From Pseudomonas protegens (lineage in GTDB: Bacteria > Pseudomonadota > Gammaproteobacteria > Pseudomonadales > Pseudomonadaceae): a stretch of 64,000 bases of DNA. Below are positions 8,282 through 16,773 of this stretch, in pieces. Numbering within the stretch: position 1 is the stretch's first letter; every line of letters starts with the position of its first letter. The stretch covers positions 620,001-684,000 of the forward strand of contig NZ_CP060201.1 of assembly GCF_013407925.2 (NCBI RefSeq). Direction: 5' to 3'. Under the pieces are notes generated by a model. The model had not been told where the DNA came from. It made no database searches and worked only from the letters and a program-made list of their open reading frames with translations. A program made the position numbers and the translations under genes.

Positions 8282-8911
8282 TCAGCCAGCGTAGAAATAC
8301 TTAACCGCCAGCGTCGGCACCTCCTCCATCGCCGACCACAATTGCTCGTCCAGCTCGCCACCGATCAGCTCATATTGCTCGTCACTCAGCAGCTCGGGAA
8401 TGTCCCACAGCCGCTGCAGTTGCGGGTGATCTTCAAGAGGCCCGATCAACTCCCGCTGGCGGCTGACCACGGCGTGGGTGCTACGCGCGCCAATGGCAAC
8501 CAGCGCCTTGAGCGCCAGCTCGTAACTGCGCTCGCCCCAGTTGCAGAAGAACTGCAGGAAGCCCCCGTTGTAACCGTCCGCTTCCAGGCGCCACAGCGCC
8601 ACGATCAACTGATCGTCCTCTGGCAATTGCTCCAGTTGCCACTCCAGAGCCTGCAGCCGCCCCATGGATTCCCGGCACAGGTGCTCCCAGATCCAGTCGA
8701 AGGCGTCGATGCTGACATCCGCGTCTCCCAGGTGCGGCCAGGACACCGAGATCCCATGCGGGTGGATCTGAAACTCCGCACGCTGCTCGGGCGTGGCGCT
8801 TTGCAGCCGGCTGTGACGACTCAGGGGTTGGCGCAAGACCAGGCCGTCGGCCCAGCTCAGGCAGAGCGCCTCATCTTCGAAGTCGACATGGAGGATGGGA
8901 GGGAATTTCAA
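8282..8911 (-). CDS. DUF2442-DUF4375 fusion protein
   Basis: About 209 residues in two parts. Residues about 1-75 (FPPILHVDFEDEALCLSW... to ISVSWPHLGDADVSIDAF) match DUF2442, and residues about 75-209 contain DGYNGGFLQFFCNWGERSYELALKALVAIGA, the DMP19/DUF4375 signature. DUF4375 proteins often occur near toxin systems and may be immunity-like (family knowledge, not shown here). The TTG start at 8911 is preceded by AGGTGG at good spacing; a farther TTG at 8977 would add 22 residues unlike the family. Confidence 0.8.
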   Translation of the reverse strand: MKFPPILHVDFEDEALCLSWADGLVLRQPLSRHSRLQSATPEQRAEFQIHPHGISVSWPHLGDADVSIDAFDWIWEHLCRESMGRLQALEWQLEQLPEDDQLIVALWRLEADGYNGGFLQFFCNWGERSYELALKALVAIGARSTHAVVSRQRELIGPLEDHPQLQRLWDIPELLSDEQYELIGGELDEQLWSAMEEVPTLAVKYFYAG

Positions 8912-9041
8912 AACGCCACCTATTTTTTCCTGAAGGTCTTGGCCGACGGACGAACAATCACTTGCTCTACAGCGCAAAAGTGCCGCGACGTCCTTAAATT
9001 TGCCGCATTGCTGTGTCTGGACGGCGGCAGGCTTATCGAAT

Positions 9042-9830
9042 TCAGTTGGGGCCCGCCTTCTCGCGCTGGAGCATCCGGTTGCAGGCCGTCATCAGCATCC
9101 CGCTCAACAGCCCGATCAGCAGGAACGGAAAGAAACCATGAGTCAGCAGCGGCACCCAGAAGCCCAGCCCCGCGGACCAGCCCTGAGGATTGACCATCAA
9201 CCCCTGTGCCCCGGACAGCAGCCAGACCACCAGGCCACTGAGGCCGCCACCGATCACGTAGCGCCAAGGGGTGACCAGTACCCGCTCCACCAGCCACAGC
9301 ATCGGCCAACACACCAGTACGCTCAGCCACGCGCCGATCAACCCGCCGAAGAAAAACATCGGCAGGCTTTCCACGCCTTTGGGATAGAGCGCCGTAGCGA
9401 TGCTGCCCAGGGTCAATGCACCCGACAGAGGCACCGCCAGGAGCCGCCCCCAACCCTGCCGAACTCGTCCATCAAGCGGCACCGGCAGCTTGTCGATACC
9501 ACGGATCACCAGGCTGTACAGGCCACCCAGGGCCAATCCGCCGGCCAGCGGCAGTAGCAACAACTGCATCCATGACGCACGCACCAACAAGGTCGCGACC
9601 AGGCTCAAGATCAAGCCGAGCCACAGATAGCGCGTCCTGGCTTGCGGGCAGCGCCGGTCGATCCACAGCAACAGGGGAATGCCCAGGACCATGGCAATCA
9701 CGCTGCCAAACAAAAAACCGGAAAACAGCTGCGTGCCATTCCAGCCCTTGATCAGGCCCTTGATCACGGCATAGACCAGACCGGCGCATGCCGGCAGTGC
9801 AAACAATCGGAGTTCGGCGTTGGGCCGCAT
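9042..9830 (-). CDS. Polytopic inner-membrane protein of unknown function
   Basis: 262 residues with about seven hydrophobic segments (for example LFALPACAGLVYAVIKGLI, VIAMVLGIPLLLWI, YLWLGLILSLVATLL and HGFFPFLLIGLLSGMLMTA). No transporter or enzyme motif is recognised. It lies between the DUF2442-DUF4375 gene and the small-gene group, with no overlap to either. Confidence 0.75.
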   Translation of the reverse strand: MRPNAELRLFALPACAGLVYAVIKGLIKGWNGTQLFSGFLFGSVIAMVLGIPLLLWIDRRCPQARTRYLWLGLILSLVATLLVRASWMQLLLLPLAGGLALGGLYSLVIRGIDKLPVPLDGRVRQGWGRLLAVPLSGALTLGSIATALYPKGVESLPMFFFGGLIGAWLSVLVCWPMLWLVERVLVTPWRYVIGGGLSGLVVWLLSGAQGLMVNPQGWSAGLGFWVPLLTHGFFPFLLIGLLSGMLMTACNRMLQREKAGPN

Positions 9831-10018
9831 TGGGTTCCACCTGAGTTGGCAGCGGGTGCCGGGTTGAATAGTGGAGCGTTTTTACACAACTGCGGCGGAC
9901 TAATCCACTGCTGGAAAAACTGTGCAACCTTAAGCCCGGCAATGGCTTATTACTCAATATCGGGTTATACAACTGGGCGAAAATTCATCCAGACACTCAC
10001 CGTAAAGACCACCCACCG

Positions 10019-10609
10019 ATGCTCTCAGCCCAACAAGCCTGTGCTCTGGTGCTCGCCATGCATGACGGCATTATCAACGATGGAAAGCCTGAGCGTTTTG
10101 TCATTCAGTCCTGCGAGCTCTGCCCCCTGAGTGCTTACTGGGTGATCAGCTGCAACAGCGCGGATTATGTGCAGCACGGCGTGGAGTCGAGTTGCTATAT
10201 CGGCATAAACGCCCACCTGGTCAACGTCCAGATTGGAGTGGTCGACGCCATCGGTAGTGCCATCAGCGTGGATGACTACCTGCAAGACAAGTACGATCAG
10301 GACGCTGCGATGGGCAACCTGCGGCAAAAACTGGCCTGCACCTATCCACAGGTCGTTGCACTGCTGTCAGAGCAGAACAAGCATTGGCTTGCAGGCAGCC
10401 GCCGAGTCCTGCTGCTAGCTCAACAGCAGCTCTGCGGCCAAGGCGTGCCCAGCACGATCAGCTTGGTGCCTGAAACAGCCGGTGCAATTCCTCTGGACGG
10501 GCAACTCTGCCACGCTGACGCGGTCCTGCTAGCGCTGCGGCGCAGGTTGCAAGGACCCAGCGTTGACCGACGCGATACGAAAGGAAACTTGACGTGCTGG
10601 CACGACTGA
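10019..10609 (+). CDS. Unknown protein, possibly immunity-like
   Basis: A 196-residue cytosolic protein. The segment SAYWVISCNSADYVQHGVES through YIGINAHLVNVQIGVVDAIGS and VDDYLQDKYD resembles the small Imm35/YrhB-type fold (YW-start strand, then a hydrophobic strand pair and a D-Y motif). This is a weak visual match only. Its last 16 nt overlap the next gene's start, implying translational coupling. Base composition here is less GC-rich than in the flanking genes. Confidence 0.6.
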   Translation: MLSAQQACALVLAMHDGIINDGKPERFVIQSCELCPLSAYWVISCNSADYVQHGVESSCYIGINAHLVNVQIGVVDAIGSAISVDDYLQDKYDQDAAMGNLRQKLACTYPQVVALLSEQNKHWLAGSRRVLLLAQQQLCGQGVPSTISLVPETAGAIPLDGQLCHADAVLLALRRRLQGPSVDRRDTKGNLTCWHD

Positions 10610-10974
10610 ACGGACAGGAACTGCATTTCTTTGGCACACCCAAAGCATTCAATGCCATGGCACGAGCCATTCGCAAAGGCCGGCACGGCGACTCTCAATC
10701 GATGCCGCTGGAGCAGGAGCAATCAAGTTTCAGCACCCTGTTCCTGAGTTGTTCCGGTCAATCGAGCAGGATCTGGATTGAGCACAGCAAGGTTCATATC
10801 CAGTATGCCGAGGCCAGTAAAAACCAACTCTACCCTTGCCTCTCCATGCCCGCTGAAACAGCGCCGGGTGCGCTTTTTTTCATTGACAAACTGCAACAGG
10901 ATCACCCACCGCTGCTCACCGACGACTCGCTGAGCCTTGTGCTGCATGTCATCGCGAACGACGCCGATGCTTGA
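10594..10974 (+). CDS. Hypothetical protein coupled to upstream gene
   Basis: 126 residues from a GTG start at 10594 that overlaps the preceding coding sequence. An AAAGGAAAC ribosome site lies just upstream, inside that gene. The sequence (MLARLNGQELHFFGTPKAF... DDSLSLVLHVIANDADA) is not recognised. It ends in a beta-strand-like block, as seen in several small immunity families. Overlap suggests a functional partner of the 10019 gene. Confidence 0.55.
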   Translation: MLARLNGQELHFFGTPKAFNAMARAIRKGRHGDSQSMPLEQEQSSFSTLFLSCSGQSSRIWIEHSKVHIQYAEASKNQLYPCLSMPAETAPGALFFIDKLQQDHPPLLTDDSLSLVLHVIANDADA

Positions 10975-11001
10975 TCTGTATCTGAAAGAGTAAACAGGCC
11001 C

Positions 11002-11331
11002 ATGAAAATCTACCTCGACGACGAACGCCAGACCCCGCAAGGCTGGATTCGCACCTACTGGCCGGACGAAGTCATCGCGTTGCTCAAAGCCGGCGGCGTC
11101 GAAGAGATCAGCCTCGACCACGACCTCGGAGATGACCAGCGCGGCACCGGTTACGACGTGATCCTGTGGATCGAAGAGGCCGTGGCCCTGAATGGCTTTC
11201 GTCCACCGCGCATTCACATCCACTCGGCCAATGCCAGCGCCGTGGAAAAGATGCGCGCCGGCGTGCAAGCGATCGATCGACTGGCCCGCAACAACGGATG
11301 CCGCCCATCAACCGACAACACAGGCATCTGA
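11002..11331 (+). CDS. Cyclic-phosphate-processing receiver-like protein (cREC)
   Basis: 109 residues starting MKIYLDDERQTPQGW, with EEISLDHDLGDDQRGTGYDVILWIEE in the middle. The LDDER and LDHDLG acidic clusters mark the cREC family, a receiver-domain relative proposed to act on cyclic-phosphate RNA ends or nucleotides. The three acidic residues expected at the metal site are present. It sits in a series of small plus-strand genes, 27 nt after one and 4 nt before the next. Confidence 0.8.
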   Translation: MKIYLDDERQTPQGWIRTYWPDEVIALLKAGGVEEISLDHDLGDDQRGTGYDVILWIEEAVALNGFRPPRIHIHSANASAVEKMRAGVQAIDRLARNNGCRPSTDNTGI

Positions 11332-11335
11332 CCCC

Positions 11336-11770
11336 ATGAGCGGCAACCTGTATGGCTACATCCACTGCTTTGACCCTTCGCCGGCTGCCGAAGCGCACAA
11401 TCGCGCGGTGCTGCACAGCCTGCCAGTGACGGGTGCGCAGATCACCAGGGCGCTTTTCAGCGTGCTGCCAAACAGCCCGGGGCATTGCTACTACGGGCAT
11501 ATGATGCACTTCGCCACCTACCCCAAAGGCAGTTACATCTTCGATGATGCGTGGCTAGACGAGTACGAAGCCCTGCTGGAGCGTTTGTTCTGGGACAACT
11601 CTGAGGTGGTGCATACCTATTGCGGCGAACGTCGGACCTGGGACTCCAGTAAAACCCAAGGGCTCGCGCAACCCACAGGCTTGAAGATCAGCGATAGGAA
11701 GGTCTTCCCCTCCTACCACGACCTGCAAGCCATCGAAGACCGCGATGTACCGGTGCCCGGCAACCGCTGA
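11336..11770 (+). CDS. Hypothetical protein
   Basis: 144 residues from ATG 11336 (MSGNLYGYIHCFDPSPAAEAHNR), four bases after the preceding stop, so probably co-transcribed and coupled to the cREC gene. It contains GHMMHFATYPKGSYIFDDAWLDEYEALLERLFW. The family is not recognised; there is no signal peptide or membrane segment. Placement in this group makes an immunity or accessory role conceivable but unproved. Confidence 0.6.
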   Translation: MSGNLYGYIHCFDPSPAAEAHNRAVLHSLPVTGAQITRALFSVLPNSPGHCYYGHMMHFATYPKGSYIFDDAWLDEYEALLERLFWDNSEVVHTYCGERRTWDSSKTQGLAQPTGLKISDRKVFPSYHDLQAIEDRDVPVPGNR

Positions 11771-11817
11771 AAGGCCGCCCCGCCATTCCCCCCCCATGAC
11801 TACACAAGGAGCACGTG

Positions 11818-12086
11818 ATGCCACTCAGTCCTCTGCAAGCGAAAACATTGGCCGATGCGGTAGCAGGCTATGCCTTACGGTCCTGGCGGCAATCAAACAG
11901 GACCCGACCCGGATTCGTATCAGTAAAGCCAACTCGAACGCTTACGAAGGCTGGTGCGAACGCCTGGCTGACATCGCTCGGACCTACTTGCCCGATGCCC
12001 GTGTCGCGGATGTGGAACGTGGTTTCTTTCAGATGATTCAAGACAACAAAGTCGCGGCTGCCGCCGCCATCCTGAGAGATGCCTGA
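11818..12086 (+). pseudogene. Small gene broken by a 1-nt frameshift
   Basis: ATG 11818 has an excellent ribosome site (AAGGAG, 7-nt spacing) and reads MPLSPLQAKTLADAVAGYA. The continuation that looks like protein (LTVLAAIKQDPTRIRIS... to AAAAAILRDA) lies in the -1 frame from about 11875. Restoring one base near 11875 gives an 89-residue helical protein. The two halves join without a gap, so a single-nucleotide deletion, a sequencing error or, less likely, programmed frameshifting explains it; no slippery heptamer is visible. Function unknown. Confidence 0.6.
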
Positions 12087-12149
12087 AGCCCGGGCCAGCT
12101 GTCGACGACTTGAGCACCGCCCTGCACTTGGCCAAGTGCAGGGGGCAGC

Positions 12150-12701
12150 TCACCGAACGCTACGTTCCGCCCTCAATAACGAGTACTGCTGCAGATCATG
12201 ATGCGCCCCCAGCCAATACCCCGCCTGCCGTGAAAGCCCTTCGCGCACAAACCCCATCCGCTCCAGCAACCTGAGGCTCGCCAGGTTCTGCGGGTGCGCC
12301 TGGGCCTCGATGCGTTTCAACGCCATGTGGGCAAAGCCCCAGTCGAGGATGGCCGCCAGCGCCTCGCTCATCAGCCCCTGCCCTTGCGCCGCACGCGCCA
12401 GCTCGAAGCCGATGGCGCAGCTGCGCCACGGGCGGTTCCATTTGAACAGGCCACAGGTGCCCAGCAGGCCGGGGCCGGACTGGCGCTCGATGCCCCAGCG
12501 AACGCCCGGGTTGGGCAAGCTCCGCCAGCTGGCGAACTGGGCCAGCAGTTGTTCGGCCTGTTGCTCATCAGTCATGGGGTCGGTGCCGAACCACTGCATG
12601 GCATCGGTATCGCTGTGAATGGCGAACAACCCAGGAACATCGGCCGGGCACAGTTCCCTGAGGATCAGGCGCGGGGTATGGATAACCGGAAAGCCACTCA
12701 T
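12150..12701 (-). CDS. GNAT N-acetyltransferase, RimJ/RimL type
   Basis: 183 residues starting MSGFPVIHTPRLILREL, the usual opening of the RimJ/RimL branch. The acetyl-CoA pyrophosphate loop is ARAAQGQGLMSEAL (pattern RxxQGxGL), followed by HPQNLASLRLLERMGF, a GNAT hallmark. The acceptor (a protein N-terminus, an amino acid or an antibiotic) is not evident. It lies 13 nt downstream of the EcsC-like gene on the same strand, so the two may share a transcript. Confidence 0.88.
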   Translation of the reverse strand: MSGFPVIHTPRLILRELCPADVPGLFAIHSDTDAMQWFGTDPMTDEQQAEQLLAQFASWRSLPNPGVRWGIERQSGPGLLGTCGLFKWNRPWRSCAIGFELARAAQGQGLMSEALAAILDWGFAHMALKRIEAQAHPQNLASLRLLERMGFVREGLSRQAGYWLGAHHDLQQYSLLRAERSVR

Positions 12702-12714
12702 ATCGACACCCGCC

Positions 12715-13566
12715 CTAGCCTGCCAACCGTCGGCCCAGGATGAGCGCATACTCGCCCTTGATCTGCTCAAAGCCGTACTTGTGCTCCAGGCGCTTGACGA
12801 TGAAGTGCCCACGGGCCATGTCCTGATAGAAGTCGGTGAACAGCGCATTGATGGTGGCGCCGGTCAAGGCGCCGATCACCGGCACCGCCTGGGCTGCGAA
12901 CTTGCTGGAGATGGTCACGCCGTAACGGCTGGCGACCTTCTCGATCAGTAGCGCCAGCCACTTGCCCACCTGCCCCGGCGACAGCCGGCCGGCCGCACCG
13001 GCGCCCTGTTTGGCGGCGATGGCCGCCAGTTCCTTGGACAACTGCTGCATGGCCTGGGTGGTGAAGCTGCGGGTGATGTAATAGCCGGTCTCGGTGGCGT
13101 CATCGGCCTGGCTGTTGCCGCCCATGGCGAACACTTCGATGCACGCCTGCTTGGTGGCGAAGTCCTCCAGGTCGAAGCCTTCGCTGCGGGCCACATCGGC
13201 CACCGAGCGCATCATGATGGTGGTGGAAATGGGCAGCTCGACAAACAGCGCGGCAAACCCGAAAGCGCCGCCCACTGCGCCGCTGGTGGCGGCATAGACT
13301 TTGTGCAAGAAGGTCGACGCCTGTTTTTTCGGGGTGTTTTCCAGGCTCCACAGCGCGGCATCGGCGGAGGTATGCAGCGCGGCCACCACCGCGTCATTGA
13401 TTTTTCCCGACACCCAGTTGGGCAAGGCTTTGACCGCGCTTTCAATCGGCGAGCCGAGCAGGCCCGACAGGCGCGCGGTCAATGAAGGGGATTCCAGCAG
13501 GCTGACCGCCCGCTTCAGGTCCTGATAATCCTCGGGACTGTCTTTGATGCTCACCGGTTTCTCCAT
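12715..13566 (-). CDS. EcsC family protein
   Basis: 283 residues. The stretch SGAVGGAFGFAALFVELPISTTIMMRSVADVARSEGFD (about 115-150) with a following ACIEVFAMGG is characteristic of EcsC-family proteins, which are membrane-associated and of unknown biochemistry. A hydrophobic Gly/Ala-rich helix near residue 120 and another near 235 (VPVIGALTGATINALF) could insert in the membrane. ATG 13566 (MEKPVSIKD) gives the family-like N-terminus. Confidence 0.85.
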   Translation of the reverse strand: MEKPVSIKDSPEDYQDLKRAVSLLESPSLTARLSGLLGSPIESAVKALPNWVSGKINDAVVAALHTSADAALWSLENTPKKQASTFLHKVYAATSGAVGGAFGFAALFVELPISTTIMMRSVADVARSEGFDLEDFATKQACIEVFAMGGNSQADDATETGYYITRSFTTQAMQQLSKELAAIAAKQGAGAAGRLSPGQVGKWLALLIEKVASRYGVTISSKFAAQAVPVIGALTGATINALFTDFYQDMARGHFIVKRLEHKYGFEQIKGEYALILGRRLAG

Positions 13567-13686
13567 GGGCTGCGACCTACTGCGCCCGGGAAGCATAAAC
13601 CGCTGGCCGCCCACATCACGACAAGATTTATCCTGCCGGGGCGACCCCACGAACCTGACGGCTCGTGGAATCGCAGAGGCAGCAGA

Positions 13687-16232
13687 TCACTCCTGCAGCC
13701 AGACCCGCACCTGCGGCTGTGCGCCTTCGATGAACACCAGGCTGGCCACCTGCCCCGCCTCGATCAGGTCCTGACGGGCGCATTGCAGGGACTCCAGCAG
13801 CGGCGCGTGCTGCACCAGCTCAACGCGCGCCACCGCGGCCTTCATCGACTGCCGGGCATCGGACTTGGCCTTGCGAATGGCGGCCAGCGTGGCACTGACC
13901 GCCTGCAACAGCGGCTCGACAAAATCCTCGGCCACCTGCGCCTCGGGCCACTGGGCCCGGTGCACCGAACCCGGCTGCCAGCAACGCCAGACCTCCTCGC
14001 AGACAAAGGGCAGAAACGGCGCGAACAAGCGCTGCAGGACACTCAAGGCCGCCGCCAGGGCGTTGCGCGCCGAATGCCCCTCGGGGCGATAGGCGCGGCG
14101 CTTGACCAGCTCGACATAGTCATCGCAAAACCACCAGAAGAAGCCCTCGATGCCGGTCAGCGCGCTGCTGTAGTCGTAGCCCACCAGCGCCGCCTCGGCG
14201 GCGGCGGTGACCGCTCCGAGGCGTTGCAGCATGGCCTGGTCCAGCCTCTGCTCGACCGGCCCGTGAGGGTCGCCCGGCACGCCGAACACCAGCTTCGACA
14301 GGTTGAACAACTTCAGCGCCAGGCGCCGGCCGATCTTCATCTGCTGTTCTTCGAAGGCGGTATCGCTGCCCGGGCGCCCGAGGGCCGCCCAATAGCGCAC
14401 GGCATCGCTGCCGTACTGCTCCAGCAGGCACTGGGGCGTGACCACATTGCCCCGCGACTTGGACATCTTCTTGCGGTCCGGATCGAGGATCCAGCCCGAC
14501 AGCGCCACATGCTTCCAGGGCACCGCGGCCGCCTCGAAGTGGCTGCGCACCAGGGTCGAGAACAGCCAGGTGCGGATGATGTCGTGGCCCTGGGGGCGCA
14601 GGTCCATGGGGAAGACCCGTGCAAACAGGTCGTCGTCCTCCTCCCAGCCGGCGGCGATCTGCGGGGTCAGGGAGCTGGTGGCCCAGGTGTCCATGATGTC
14701 CCGCTCGCCGATAAAGCCATGGGGCTGGCCGCGTTGCTCGGGACAAAAGCCCGCTGGCGTATCCAGGGTCGGGTCCACCGGCAGCGAGCGTTCGTCCGCC
14801 AGGATTGGCCGGTCGTAGTCCGGCTCGCCCTGGGCATCCAGGGGATACCAGAACGGAAGCGGTACGCCGAACACCCGCTGGCGGCTGATCAGCCAGTCGC
14901 CATTGAGGCCGCCGACCCAGTGCTCGTAGCGGCTGCGCATGAACGGCGGATGCCACGCCAGGGCCTGGCCGCGATCGAGCAGTTGCTCGCGCAGCGCCTC
15001 GCTGCGCCCGCCGTTGCGCAGGTACCACTGGCGCGTGGCGACAATCTCCAGGGGCTGGTCGCCCTTCTCGAAGAACTTCACCCCGTGTCGGATCGGCCGC
15101 GGTTCGCCAGGCAAGGCGCCGCACTCGCGCAACAGCGCCAGCAACAACTTGCGCGCCTGGGGCAGGCTGCGCCCGGCCAGCGTCTCATAGGCTTGCCGCG
15201 CGGCTGGCGTGGCCAGCCAGTCGGGAATCTGAGCCAGCAGCCGACCATCCGCGCCGATGATCGAGCGCGTGGGCAACTGCAGCTCGCGCCACCAGAGCAC
15301 ATCGGTCAGGTCGCCAAAGGTGCAGACCATCGCCAGCCCGCTGCCCTTCTGCGGGTCGGCCAGGACGTGGGCCAGCAACGGCACCTCGACCTCGAACAAC
15401 GGCGAGCGCAGCTGCTGGCCGAAGCGCCCCTGGTAACGCGGATCGTCCGGATGCGCCACCAGTGCCACGCAAGCCGCCAACAACTCGGGACGAGTGGTGG
15501 CAATGCTCAGGTCCGGGCCGTCGATGCCCTGGAACCGCAGGTCGTGATAGGCCCCCGCCACCTCCCGCTCCTCCAGCTCGGCCTGGGCCACGGCGGTCTG
15601 GAAGGTCAGGTCCCACAGGCAAGGCGCCTGCTGGCTGTAGAGCTCGCCGCGCCGGTAGTTGCGCAGCAAGGCGCGCTGGCTGATCCGCTGCGCACGCTCA
15701 TCGATGGTGGCGTAGGTCAGGCCCCAGTCCACCGACAGGCCCAGTTGCATGAACAAGCGGCGAAAGGCCTGCTCGTCGAGGGCGGTCAACTGGTGGCACA
15801 GCTCGACAAAGTTGCGCCGGCTGACCGGCGCATAGTCGGCGCGGCGCTCGGCTGCCTGGGCAGGAGGCTGGAACTGCGGCTGGTAAGGCGCCTGGGGATC
15901 GCAGCGCACGCCGTAGTAGTTCTCGACCCGGCGTTCGGTGGGCAAGCCGTTGTCGTCCCAGCCCATGGGGTAGAACACGGCCTTGCCGCGCATGCGTTGA
16001 AAGCGCGCGATGATGTCGGTGTGGGTGTAGCTGAACACATGGCCGACGTGCAACGAGCCCGAGGCCGTGGGGGGCGGTGTGTCGATGGAGTAGACGGCGT
16101 CCCGGGTGGCACTGCGATCGAAGGCGTAGGTGCCCTCTTCCAGCCAGCGCTGGGACCAGCGTGTTTCGAGGTGTTCAAGCGAGGGTGTGGCGATGGGGCA
16201 AAGCGTTGCGGTTACACGTTTAACGGTGACAT
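13687..16232 (-). CDS. valS: Second valyl-tRNA synthetase, actinobacterial (alt_ValS) type; start frame disturbed
   Basis: A class I aminoacyl-tRNA synthetase of about 848 residues that charges tRNA-Val. It has the HIGH-type motif SGSLHVGHV, the CP1 editing segment TTRPELLAACVALVAHPDD and KKMSKSRGN. GWDDNGLPTERRVENYYGVRCDP and TFGDLTDVLWWRELQLPTR are typical of actinobacterial-type ValRS, not of the roughly 950-residue proteobacterial enzyme, and the C-terminal coiled coil of that enzyme is absent. The body frame is open from 16266 but has only TTG 16266 or GTG 16251 as starts, neither with a ribosome site. The good SD and ATG at 16232 are in another frame (see next entry). Probably a transferred paralogue. 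Confidence 0.85.
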
Positions 16233-16245
16233 AGCATCCTCCTGT
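16212..16245 (-). promoter_or_regulatory. SD plus six-codon frame ahead of ValRS, with GTTAAAC heptamer
   Basis: ACAGGAGG precedes ATG 16232, which reads MSPLNV and stops at TAA 16214-16212. The ValRS frame is -1 to it. GTTAAAC (16224-16218) is placed in the zero frame as G-TTA-AAC, so a -1 slip would give MSPLN followed directly by the ValRS frame. Alternatively, deletion of one GT of the GTGT at 16217-16214 would restore the frame. The sequence cannot tell regulated frameshifting from mutation. Confidence 0.5.
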
Positions 16246-16346
16246 TATCACCCGATGGCGCCGCAAAGGTCGGCGCCGAGGGAAAAATGTATAGAGGATT
16301 GCGCGGCATTAGTAAATCGCCCCGGCGCAGCTTTTTGCATTGCGCC

Positions 16347-16634
16347 TCAATCGAACTGCAGTTCTGCAGCCGATGCCGGGTACTGGGTCTGCAGGCGCCG
16401 CAGGCACTGCTCCATCAGCCGCGCATCGTCCGGCAAGCGCCGACAGAGCCCGTGCCAGCCGCGGATGCGCAACTGCAGCGGCAGCTCCACCAGACCGGAA
16501 ATCGCATCCCAGAAGGCATCCCAATTGCAGCCATACCACTGGGGCAAACCCAAGGCGTCGCGCAAGGCCAGGTGCAGTTCGCGGGCCGTGCCCAGGTCGC
16601 GTACATCGATTTCCAGCAATGGCAGGCGAGTCAT
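16347..16634 (-). CDS. Barstar family protein
   Basis: 95 residues. LPLLEIDVRDLGTARELHLALRDALGLP and YGCNWDAFWDAISG match the barstar fold, in which the YGxNWDAFWD helix blocks the barnase active site. No barnase-type RNase is adjacent, so this is an orphan inhibitor or serves a ribonuclease encoded elsewhere. It lies upstream of the ValRS gene on the same strand, separated by about 110 nt. Confidence 0.9.
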   Translation of the reverse strand: MTRLPLLEIDVRDLGTARELHLALRDALGLPQWYGCNWDAFWDAISGLVELPLQLRIRGWHGLCRRLPDDARLMEQCLRRLQTQYPASAAELQFD

Positions 16635-16773
16635 GTTGCGTGTCTCTGCTCAGGTTGACCGGCCGCCAGCATACCCGATGCCAAGGCCCATCCTGGCAGG
16701 CGTTGATGCAGCGCAATCAGTCGCGGCCAATCGCTGGCACACTCCGGGCTTTCGCCGCACAGGAACAACCGGC

